8,982 nt of DNA, taken from positions 1 through 8,982 of the forward strand of contig JBBJLW010000059.1 of assembly GCA_037720595.1 (NCBI GenBank), read 5' to 3'. This document shows positions 1 to 4,904 of this stretch, in pieces. The notes under the pieces were generated by a model. That model was not told where the DNA came from. It made no database searches and saw only the letters and a program-made list of their open reading frames with translations. Numbering within the stretch: the first letter of the stretch is position 1; each line of letters starts with the position of its first letter. Position numbers and translations under genes: made by a program. The stretch is from Gaiellasilicea sp037720595 (GTDB taxonomy: Bacteria; Actinomycetota; Thermoleophilia; Gaiellales; Gaiellaceae).

Positions 1-2
1 GC

Positions 3-179
3 GCGGGCGAGCTGATCCACGAATGCGCCCTCGCGATCCACACGCGGATGTTCGCTGGGCGGCTCGCTCAGATGATCCATGCCTACCCGACGATGAGCGT
101 CGCGGTCCAGCAAGCCGCAAGCCAGCTTTTTCCGCTGGGACGAGCCCTCGTCGAGGATCCGCCGAAGCCGGCCGACTAG
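3..179 (+). CDS. C-terminal end of a pyridine-nucleotide-disulfide oxidoreductase (5' end outside window)
   Basis: The open frame enters from the left edge and gives 58 residues before TAG. It matches the end of the dimerization domain of class I FAD disulfide oxidoreductases (lipoamide dehydrogenase, glutathione reductase, MerA and RclA relatives): an AGELIHE start, then IHAYPT near residues 25-30, then a helix ending VQQAA. In lipoamide dehydrogenase the corresponding HxHPTxSE segment supplies a catalytic His and Glu. Here the second His is Tyr (HAYPT) and the Glu is Val (MSVAV), so classical dithiol exchange through that dyad is doubtful. There is no C-terminal Cys pair as in true MerA, so I would not call it merA. 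The frame, stop and motif are seen; the exact substrate is unknown. A second member of the same superfamily starts at 8651, but the two pieces cannot be halves of one gene within this window. Confidence 0.8.
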   Translation, partial: AGELIHECALAIHTRMFAGRLAQMIHAYPTMSVAVQQAASQLFPLGRALVEDPPKPAD

Positions 180-466
180 GTCGGCGAGAGCGCTTCCTGC
201 AGGCCCGTTCGAACCCGGCGAGGCCGGTGGCGTCCAACGACCCGCATGAACAGCGATCGTCTGGCTGCGCGACATGGGACGGTCGTCGTGGCGGTGGACA
301 GTCACTCGCGCCCGACCGCTTGACCGGTTTTCCGCGGCTTCTCTCTTGACCGTCTGCGTCCGTAAGGACAGGCGCCTTATTGCAGGAAATTCTCGGGATG
401 ACCGGCAGCGCGCAAAGGAGGCCGGGCAGCAAACAGTCGATTTCGGATGAGCGATTAACGTCTTAA

Positions 467-489
467 AAGACAGCAGAATATGCTGTTTT
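467..489. other. AT-rich hairpin next to the repeat
   Basis: ACAGCA (470-475) and TGCTGT (481-486) form a perfect dyad around GAATA. The stem extends to nine pairs with one G-T, and ends in a TTTT run at 486-489. It could be a weak bidirectional terminator, a protein-binding dyad or an arm of the att-like unit. No gene ends just upstream of it on either strand, so a terminator role is not supported by context. Confidence 0.35.
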
Positions 490-506
490 GCAGGATGTGA
501 TAGTCG

Positions 507-549
507 CGGGAGCGACGGGACTCGAACCCGCGACCTCCGGCGTGACAGG
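507..549 (-). repeat. tRNA-Asp(GUC) 3'-half, left copy of 43-bp direct repeat
   Basis: Read on the minus strand, this is CCTGTCAC, a 3' anticodon stem GCCGG, variable loop AGGTC, T arm GCGGG-TTCGAGT-CCCGT, acceptor strand CGCTCCC and discriminator G. The anticodon loop CTGTCAC gives anticodon GTC, tRNA-Asp. Adjacent bases TCGGC would still close the anticodon stem, but no D arm or 5' acceptor strand GGGAGCG follows, so this is not a functional tRNA. The copy at 5817-5859 is identical over all 43 bases and in the same orientation. The identity block ends exactly at the discriminator base, as expected for an attachment site of a tRNA-targeting tyrosine recombinase. Confidence 0.85.
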
Positions 550-778
550 CCGACTCGGGTTCGACGTAGCTTGCCACCGAGCGGTCGCAAACACTGTTAT
601 TTGCTGGGACTTTTGCCCCCTGCGCTCCCTATTCGGCATGGCTACGTCGATCGCAGCGCGCCGTTTGGGCCGCGAGTGGGCCACGAAATGTTGTCAGTTA
701 AGACGACGATGTGGCGCGTCTGTCACGGCGCGAACGTAGCGGGCTAGCGAGCAGTCGAGTCGCGTCAAACCTCTACCC

Positions 779-1117
779 CTAGGCGGAGCAGCCACACAGC
801 GCCTCGCGCAGCCAGCTCTCGTCGGGCTGGCCGGAGGTGCCGTGGTCAGTGCGGTAGACGCGGCAGGCGAGCACGTAGTCGGTGCGCGCCTCTGCGCCGG
901 GTTCGATATCGCGGCCGTCGACCCGGATCGAGGGGGAACCTAGAAAGCGTTCCCGCACCGCTGTTTCCGGGTCATGAACGTTGACCAGCTCGAGCTCGAC
1001 GCTGACGCCGATTTCGGCGCTGATCCGTTCGACGAGCGCCTGCACTGAGGGATGGTTCGGGCAGCCGTCGAAGTAGAGCACCTCGACGAGCGGCCTGCGG
1101 GCTTGGGCTGGGCTCAT
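779..1117 (-). CDS. Small thioredoxin-fold protein of mercury/arsR loci (CPNH motif)
   Basis: This is 112 residues from the ATG at 1117, which overlaps the repressor stop as TGATG and has GAGG seven bases upstream; a GTG two codons earlier is the alternative. It opens with a beta strand and YFDGCPNH (Cys19 and His22 in the CxxC position of thioredoxins). FLGSPSIRVDGRDIEPGA follows, where SP resembles the thioredoxin cis-Pro loop, then a Cys near LACRVY and a CGC tail (Cys108, Cys110). Proteins of this kind often sit beside merB/merA in actinobacterial loci. With CxxH rather than CxxC, metal or thiol binding is likelier than dithiol exchange. It is translationally coupled to the ArsR gene and so probably shares its promoter and metal control. 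Family placement is fairly secure; mercury handling is inferred from context. Confidence 0.8.
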   Translation of the reverse strand: MSPAQARRPLVEVLYFDGCPNHPSVQALVERISAEIGVSVELELVNVHDPETAVRERFLGSPSIRVDGRDIEPGAEARTDYVLACRVYRTDHGTSGQPDESWLREALCGCSA

Positions 1118-1470
1118 CAGCACGCCTCAATGTTGCAGCAGGCGGCGACGTGTTCGGCGTTGTCGGCGAGCAGCGCCTGGCCGAGCTCGATCAGCTCGGC
1201 GACGCGCTGATCGGCTACCCAGTAGGAGACGAGGCGGCCGTCGCGGCGGCTCTCGACGAAGCCGCACCAGCGGAGGCAGGCGAGATGACTGGAGACCTTC
1301 GGCTGTGGCTGCCCGAGCCGCTCGACGAGCTCGCTCACGGTGAGCTCTTCCTCGTCGCGCAGGAGATCGAGGATCCGTAGCCGGGTCGGGTCGCCTAGCC
1401 CGCGGAAGTACTTTGCGACCAGATCGGTCTGCGCCGGCGCGCTCGGCAGCCGGAACGGCACCGCCCGCAT
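1117..1470 (-). CDS. ArsR/SmtB-family metal-sensing repressor, CmtR-like thiolate site
   Basis: This is a 117-residue winged-helix repressor. Residues 20-37 (YFRGLGDPTRLRILDLL) are the classic ArsR N-terminal signature. The recognition region near 54-72 reads QPQPKVSSHLACLRWCGFV, and the wing is at 74-86 (SRRDGRLVSYWVA). CLRWC places Cys65 and Cys69 as in CmtR of Mycobacterium, where two cysteines in the recognition helix plus a C-terminal cysteine bind Cd/Pb. The tail AACCNIEAC offers Cys111, Cys112 and Cys117 as the third ligand. A thiophilic metal such as Hg, Cd or Pb is the likely inducer, and the divergent merB points to Hg. The start ATG at 1470 lies only 32 bp from the merB ATG, so one operator could serve both directions. 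The gene is intact, unlike its divergent neighbours. Confidence 0.9.
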   Translation of the reverse strand: MRAVPFRLPSAPAQTDLVAKYFRGLGDPTRLRILDLLRDEEELTVSELVERLGQPQPKVSSHLACLRWCGFVESRRDGRLVSYWVADQRVAELIELGQALLADNAEHVAACCNIEAC

Positions 1471-1502
1471 TAGATGTACGCTTTCCGATAGGTCATCTTG
1501 CG
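1471..1502. promoter_or_regulatory. Short divergent arsR/merB intergenic region
   Basis: Only 32 bp separate the arsR-like ATG (minus) from the merB ATG (plus). Promoter elements for at least one direction must therefore overlap coding sequence or transcripts must be nearly leaderless. No strong Shine-Dalgarno precedes either start and I cannot name a convincing -35/-10 pair. The best dyad is short and imperfect (GATAGGTCATC, 1487-1497). Its role as the ArsR operator is inferred from position only. Confidence 0.35.
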
Positions 1503-2085
1503 ATGGTAGAGCATCCGCCTACGGTCGAGCCGAACCCCGTTCTTGCGCTCGCCTTCAACGAGCTCCTCGAGACGCCGCAGCCGGTGACCGTCGGGCTGCT
1601 CGCGGAGAGCCTTGGAACGACCGTCAGCGCACTCGAGCAGCAGCTCGCAACGCTGGCTGAGCGAGGCTGGATTCGCCGCGACCCAGCCGGGGCGATCGTC
1701 GGCAGTCGCGGCCTCTCGCTCGAGCCGACCCGGCACACGCTCGAGCTCCCGCACGGGCGCCGCTACACGTGGTGTGCCTACGACACGCTCGGGATCTTCG
1801 GTGCGCTCGGGGCGGGCGGGACGATCCGCTCCAGGACACCATTAGAAGAGCCGGTGAAGCTAGAGGTCGTGGCTGGTCGCCCGGGTTGACGCGAACGGTG
1901 TCGTGCTCTTCTTCCCGCAGCGGCAGGTGACCTCGGTCGTCAACGAGTGGTGTCCGCTCGCGAACTTCTTCCGCGACGCGGAGGCCGCCCGCACCTGGGC
2001 GACCGCGAGTGACGTCGAGGGGCAAGTGCTGACGCTGGCGGAGCCGAGCGCGCGCGGCACGGCCGACTGGCGCGACTGCTGCTGA
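1503..2085 (+). pseudogene. merB: Alkylmercury (organomercurial) lyase, frameshifted
   Basis: MerB cleaves the carbon-mercury bond of organomercurials in the cytoplasm. The first part (1503-1889, 128 residues) has an N-terminal helical domain and then YTWCAYDTL, giving Cys91 and Asp94, equivalent to Cys96 and Asp99 of the well-studied R831b enzyme. That frame stops at TGA 1887-1889. The rest of the protein continues in the +1 frame: VDANGVVLFFP, then NEWCPLANFF with the second catalytic Cys (Cys159 equivalent), ending at TGA 2083-2085. The shift lies between 1864 and 1887, probably one extra base near the CCCGGG run. All three catalytic residues survive, so only the reading frame is broken. 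The stop overlaps the next ATG (TGATG). It is either a real single-base mutation or a sequencing error; I see no convincing slippery site for programmed frameshifting. Confidence 0.85.
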
Positions 2086-2617
2086 TGCGCGCGATCGACC
2101 GCGACGAAGTCCAACAGCTGCTCACGGCCGGCGCGCAACTCGTCGAGGTGCTGCCGCCGGCGGAACACGCGGAAGAGCACCTGCCCGGCGCGATCAGCAT
2201 CCCACTCAAGGAGCTCGACCGGAAGACGACCGGCCAACTCGATCGCGGGCGGCCGGTGATCGTCTACTGCTACGACGACGTCTGAGACATGAGCCCGCGA
2301 GCCGCGTGGCGGCTCGAGAGCCTCGGCTTCACCGAGGTCTACGACTACGCGGGTGGCAAGGCGAACTGGGGCGCCTTCGGGCTGCCGCTGGAGGGCACGA
2401 TCGGCCCACGCGCGGGCGAGCACGTCCGCACCGACGTACCCACCTGCTCACTTGAAGAGCGCCTGCAGAAGGTGCGGGCGCGCCAGCGCGCGAGCGAGTG
2501 GAACACTCGTCGTCGACGAGCAGCAGGTCGTGCTCGGCCGCCTCGGCCGGCGCGCGCTCGCCCGCGAAGACGACGTCACGGCGGAGGAGGCGATGAGCTC
2601 CGGCCCGAGCACCGTGC
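2085..2617 (+). pseudogene. Rhodanese-CBS fusion protein, disrupted by in-frame TGA, a frameshift and 3' deletion
   Basis: The start overlaps the merB stop. Residues 1-66 are a rhodanese N-terminal half (LVEVLPPAEHAEEHLPGAI, then VIVYCYDDV with Cys62). Codon 67 is TGA (2283-2285). The same frame then continues with DMSPRAAWRLESLGF and VYDYAGGKANWGAFGLP, the standard rhodanese second half. Relatives carry Cys at the TGA position in a CxxS motif. Near 2503-2510 the homology moves to the +1 frame (TLVVDEQQVVLGRL, then EEAMSSGPSTV), a CBS-like segment. It is cut off around 2612-2617, where a CDF transporter tail begins. The family would be a cytoplasmic sulfurtransferase or sensor with a CBS module. 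Two or three independent lesions make it most likely dead; selenocysteine at codon 67 is a weak alternative. Confidence 0.75.
2283..2316 (+). other. In-frame TGA with downstream hairpin in the rhodanese reading frame
   Basis: TGA (2283-2285) is followed after 12 nt by a perfect 8-bp hairpin, CGAGCCGC-GTG-GCGGCTCG (2298-2316 including the loop). Bacterial SECIS hairpins start about this far after a selenocysteine UGA. However, the same bases encode the conserved PRAAWRLE stretch in GC-rich codons, which is nearly palindromic anyway. There is no clear bulged U, and the loop is only GTG. The structure is seen; SECIS function is speculative. Confidence 0.25.
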
Positions 2618-2815
2618 AACGTGCACGACCTCCACATCTGGACGATCACATCCGGCTTCCCCGCCCTCGCCGCTCATGTCCTCGTCGAGCGCGGCGAGGA
2701 CTGCCACGCCAAGAGACGCGAGTTAGAACGGCTGCTCGAACGGGAGTACGAGATCGACCACACCACCCTCCAGGTCGACCACGCCGGACAGGAGCTTCTC
2801 CATATCGACGCGTAG
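2612..2815 (+). pseudogene. C-terminal remnant of a CDF-family cation efflux transporter
   Basis: About 65 codons starting VHDLHIWTITSGFPALAAHVL and ending HTTLQVDHAGQELLHIDA match the cytoplasmic C-terminal domain of CDF (CzcD/ZitB-type) exporters, which export Zn, Cd or Co in exchange for protons. The six-helix membrane domain, roughly 200 or more residues, is missing. The preceding bases belong instead to the CBS segment of the rhodanese gene, in another frame. A short direct repeat GTGCA-AC-GTGCA at 2614-2625 lies at the junction and fits a microhomology deletion. The GTG at 2621 could start translation but lacks a good ribosome site. It is not expected to transport anything. Confidence 0.85.
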
Positions 2816-2851
2816 CGCTCGGCTAGACGCCCGGCGGCTACGCTGATCGTG

Positions 2852-3133
2852 ATGCCCGGCATCCTCGCCCTCCGGAAGCGCATGCCTCTGATCGTCTTCC
2901 TCCTGTTGGCGCTGCTTGTCCTGATGCTCGTCGGCCTCGCCTGCGCCTGCTTGACGGACAACCCGATGCAGGCGATCGAGCGGGTCTTGACTGCGCTCGC
3001 GCAGCTTCCGACGGTCGCTGTCGCATGGACGTTCATGTTCGCGACGCTCTTGCTCGGGATGCCGCGGCTGCAGCCACAGGCAGCCGGTCGCGGACGGGCA
3101 TCCCCAGCGGCGTTGCAGCGCTTCCTCTTCTGA
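2852..3133 (+). CDS. Small hydrophobic membrane protein of unknown function
   Basis: This is 93 residues from ATG 2852; GTG 2849 and ATG 2882 are alternatives, and no convincing Shine-Dalgarno precedes any of them. A basic patch (LRKRM) leads into a very hydrophobic segment, about residues 12-33, ending CACL. A short polar part (TDNPMQAIERVLTALAQLP) and a second hydrophobic segment, about 52-69, follow, with a basic tail. The pattern fits a two-helix membrane protein. I do not recognise the family. It lies 36 bp after the CDF remnant and 62 bp before the propeller gene. Its hydropathy is too regular for a chance frame, but a non-coding origin cannot be fully excluded. Confidence 0.55.
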   Translation: MPGILALRKRMPLIVFLLLALLVLMLVGLACACLTDNPMQAIERVLTALAQLPTVAVAWTFMFATLLLGMPRLQPQAAGRGRASPAALQRFLF

Positions 3134-3183
3134 GTTCGTAGGCACGGGGCCGCTAGCTCGGCCGAACCTTGACCTACGACCTG

Positions 3184-3190
3184 AAGGAGA
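3184..3190 (+). promoter_or_regulatory. Ribosome binding site deciding the propeller-protein start
   Basis: AAGGAGA ends five bases before ATG 3196. This favours the ATG at 3196 (MAKTAVK) over an upstream in-frame codon at 3169 that would place the site inside the coding sequence. Confidence 0.75.
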
Positions 3191-3195
3191 ATCTG

Positions 3196-4164
3196 ATGGC
3201 GAAGACTGCCGTCAAAGCGAAGAAGGATCTGAAGAAGCCGCAACATCCGCAGCAGCGGAAGAAGCCTGCCCAGCCCGGGCCGTCCCGACTGCCGATCCTG
3301 GGCGCAGCTGGGCTGATCGCACTAGTAGCGGCGATCGGGATGGTGCTCGCTCGTGGTTCCGGGGACGAGACGACTGGAGCGGCGGCGGCCGCTCCGCTTC
3401 CGAATACGAGTGACTACCACTCGCTTCTGGTCGCGCCGGACGCTCCTGATCAGCTTGTGCTCGGCACGCATCAGGGTCTTTTCCGCTCGGTTGATGGCGG
3501 TCGGAGCTGGACGCAGGCCGAGCTTGCCAACCAGGACGCGATGAACCTTGCTCGCGCGTCGAGCGAGACTGTGTGGGCTGCGGGCCACAACGTCCTCGCC
3601 CGGAGTAGCGACGGGGGTAGCACCTGGGAGGATGTGCAGCCGAGCGGCCTGCCGAGCCTCGACGTGCATGGCTTCGCGGTCGATCCTGGGTCGAACCGAC
3701 TTTGGGCCGCGGTCGCTGGTGCGGGGCTCTATCGCTCCGACGACGATGGCGCCAGCTTCAGCCTGGCCGCGAAGGAGGTCGGGGCCGGCGTGATGGGTCT
3801 CGAGGTCTTGCCCGGTGGCCGGATTCTTGCCGCGGACATGCAGGCGCAGAAGCTGCTCTGGAGCGACGACAGTGGCAAGACGTGGAACGCCCTACTCGAT
3901 CAGCCGGTGATGATGGTGGCCGCCGCGCCGGAGAATCCGAAGCTGCTGCTCGCGTCGGTTCTCGGCAACGACGCCGGCATCGTCAGGTCGGCGGACGGGG
4001 GAGAAACGTGGGAACCAGTACTGATGCTGCCGGAGGGTGCAGGCCCGATCGCCTGGTCTGAGAGCAACCCCGCGACCGCGTACGTCGTCAGCCTCGATCG
4101 GACGCTCTTCCGCTCGATTGACGCCGGGCTCACCTGGCGGCACGTCAGCGAGGAGGTGAACTAG
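3196..4164 (+). CDS. Membrane-anchored Asp-box beta-propeller (BNR/sialidase-like fold)
   Basis: This is 322 residues. A lysine/proline-rich cytoplasmic leader (1-30) is followed by one membrane segment (about 32-53, ILGAAGLIALVAAIGMVLA) and an extracytoplasmic propeller. Six Asp boxes are visible: SVDGGRSW (98-105), SSDGGSTW (137-144), SDDDGASF (181-188), SDDSGKTW (223-230), SADGGETW (265-272) and SIDAGLTW (307-314). Their spacing of about 40 residues matches one per blade. Relatives are often labelled F510_1955-type glycosyl hydrolase and occur near copper and thioredoxin-like genes. I see no sialidase catalytic Arg triad or Glu/Tyr signature, so binding or assembly is likelier than hydrolysis. 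It heads a tightly packed operon: its stop abuts the ATG of the microprotein at 4165. Confidence 0.85.
   Translation: MAKTAVKAKKDLKKPQHPQQRKKPAQPGPSRLPILGAAGLIALVAAIGMVLARGSGDETTGAAAAAPLPNTSDYHSLLVAPDAPDQLVLGTHQGLFRSVDGGRSWTQAELANQDAMNLARASSETVWAAGHNVLARSSDGGSTWEDVQPSGLPSLDVHGFAVDPGSNRLWAAVAGAGLYRSDDDGASFSLAAKEVGAGVMGLEVLPGGRILAADMQAQKLLWSDDSGKTWNALLDQPVMMVAAAPENPKLLLASVLGNDAGIVRSADGGETWEPVLMLPEGAGPIAWSESNPATAYVVSLDRTLFRSIDAGLTWRHVSEEVN
4151..4156 (+). promoter_or_regulatory. Strong ribosome binding site for the 32-residue microprotein
   Basis: A perfect AGGAGG ends eight bases before ATG 4165, inside the last codons of the propeller gene. It is the main evidence that the very short frame after it is translated. 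Confidence 0.7.
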
Positions 4165-4263
4165 ATGGGAACTTTGCTTCCGCTACTTGCGCTCGCGTGT
4201 CCGGTCGGAATGGGCGTAATGATGCTCTGGATGGCCCGCGGCAAGAAGGGCGGGGAGCGATGA
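4165..4263 (+). CDS. 32-residue single-pass membrane microprotein
   Basis: ATG 4165 directly follows the TAG of the propeller gene and is preceded by AGGAGG at ideal spacing. The product is 32 residues: LLPLLALACPVGMGVMMLWMA spans one membrane, followed by a basic, glycine-rich tail (RGKKGGER). Its TGA overlaps the next ATG as ATGA, so it is translationally embedded in the operon. The CPxGMxxMM pattern (Cys12, Met16, Met19, Met20, Met23) resembles short membrane proteins seen in copper/heavy-metal loci, and the Cys/Met residues could contact copper. That role is inference. The precise fit between two genes and the ribosome site argue strongly that it is real. Confidence 0.75.
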   Translation: MGTLLPLLALACPVGMGVMMLWMARGKKGGER

Positions 4264-4904
4264 GTGAGGCTCGCGCCGATGGTGCAGAGATCGATCGGGC
4301 GGGGCCGCGTCGGCTCCGCCCGAAGCACCTTGCACAGTTCGTCGCGGTCGCGGTGGTGATCGGGCTCCTGGGGCTCCTCGCCTGGCGGGTCGCGCGCGGA
4401 GAAGCCGGTGGCGGATTCGTCGCGGCCATCCGCGCAGGCGAGCGGCCGATCGCGCCGGACTTCGCGCTTCCCGTGATCTGGAAGCGCGACGAGACCTGGC
4501 CGCCAGAAACCCGGCGGGCGCTCGCGGACGGGACGGTCGCTCTTCGCGAGCTGCGCGGTTACCCGGTTGTCCTGAACTTCTGGGCGTCCTGGTGCATCCC
4601 CTGCAAGGAGGAAGCTCCCGAGCTAGCCGCCGCCGCCAGGCGCTACCGCGGACACGTCGTCTTCCTCGGGATCGACATCCAGGATTTCACCACTGATGCC
4701 AGGAAGTTCATGGACGACGTCGATGCTCCCTACGTGTCGGTGCGCGATAGCACCTCGAAAACCCATTCCGCCTACGGGATCACCGGCGTCCCCGAGACCT
4801 ACTACCTCGACCGGAACGGCAGAGCGGCATTCCATTCGATCGGAGCCGTCTCGAAAGACGACCTTGAAGTCGGCATCCGCGCCGCGCTGAAGGACGCGTC
4901 ATGA
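4260..4904 (+). CDS. Membrane-anchored TlpA/ResA/CcmG-like thioredoxin
   Basis: This is 214 residues from ATG 4260, which overlaps the microprotein stop (ATGA) and has GGGGAG just upstream. A cytoplasmic basic leader is followed by one membrane anchor (about 26-44) and a thioredoxin fold of the AhpC-TSA/Redoxin type outside. PDFALP (66-71) opens the domain, FWASWCIPC (108-115) carries the CxxC pair Cys112/Cys115, and GITGVPETYYLD (173-184) is the cis-Pro loop. Such proteins reduce extracytoplasmic disulfides, for example in apocytochrome c or in the Cu site of cytochrome oxidase. The directly following SCO1 gene points to copper-site maturation, where a thioredoxin keeps the SCO cysteines reduced. 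No CcdA-type electron donor is visible in the window. Confidence 0.92.
   Translation: MSEARADGAEIDRAGPRRLRPKHLAQFVAVAVVIGLLGLLAWRVARGEAGGGFVAAIRAGERPIAPDFALPVIWKRDETWPPETRRALADGTVALRELRGYPVVLNFWASWCIPCKEEAPELAAAARRYRGHVVFLGIDIQDFTTDARKFMDDVDAPYVSVRDSTSKTHSAYGITGVPETYYLDRNGRAAFHSIGAVSKDDLEVGIRAALKDAS

Larger units (their letters stand above)
378..608. repeat. Left att-like unit: tRNA 3'-half core with three TATTTGCAGG boxes
   Basis: Around the 43-bp core at 507-549 lie boxes TATTGCAGG (378-386), TTTGCAGG (487-494, starting 20 bp before the core) and TATTTGCTGGG (598-608, starting 49 bp after the core). A GTCT...AGAC dyad lies at 460-471. The right-hand unit at 5698-5919 has the same elements in the same order and orientation, with spacings within a few to about 12 bp. 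Outside the core the two units match only patchily. I infer a diverged pair of att-like units; arm-type recombinase sites would be one explanation for the boxes. Confidence 0.45.
180..778. other. Gene-free left flank carrying a tRNA-derived repeat
   Basis: I see no credible gene here. Open frames crossing it have unnatural arginine/serine-rich composition, and one merely translates the tRNA-derived repeat (giving the GLEPATSGVTGR peptide). The stretch holds a 43-bp tRNA-Asp 3'-half copy (507-549), three TATTTGCAGG-like boxes (378-386, 487-494, 598-608) and an AT-rich hairpin (467-489). Local base composition around 440-500 is clearly more AT-rich than the neighbouring genes. From about 610 to 778 I see nothing recognisable. 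The leftward thioredoxin-fold gene ends at 779. Confidence 0.6.

Noticed and set aside
205..225. CGTTCGAACCCGG as another degraded tRNA T arm near a TGCAGG
   Set aside because: The flanks do not form a T stem and the match is a short palindrome (TTCGAA) that can occur by chance.
505..600. Complete tRNA-Asp gene on the minus strand
   Set aside because: Only the anticodon stem/loop, variable loop, T arm and 3' acceptor strand are present. No D arm and no 5' acceptor GGGAGCG is found within range in either copy.
488..739. Open frame encoding GATGLEPATSGVTGR
   Set aside because: The peptide is just the translation of the tRNA-Asp 3' half; such peptides are recurrent false annotations.
779..1470. 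Intact mer operon with merA
   Set aside because: Only an ArsR-type repressor, a thioredoxin-fold protein and a broken merB are present. The two flanking flavin disulfide oxidoreductases lack MerA-specific features in their visible parts.
1876..1890. Programmed +1 frameshift in merB (RF2-like GGT-TGA-C)
   Set aside because: The P-site codon re-pairs poorly in the +1 frame and no internal Shine-Dalgarno sits at the needed distance. A simple indel or sequencing error is likelier.
3147..3175. GGCCG-CTAGCT-CGGCC hairpin and TTGACC before the propeller gene as terminator and promoter
   Set aside because: There is no T run after the stem, and no room for a -10 box between TTGACC and the ribosome site.
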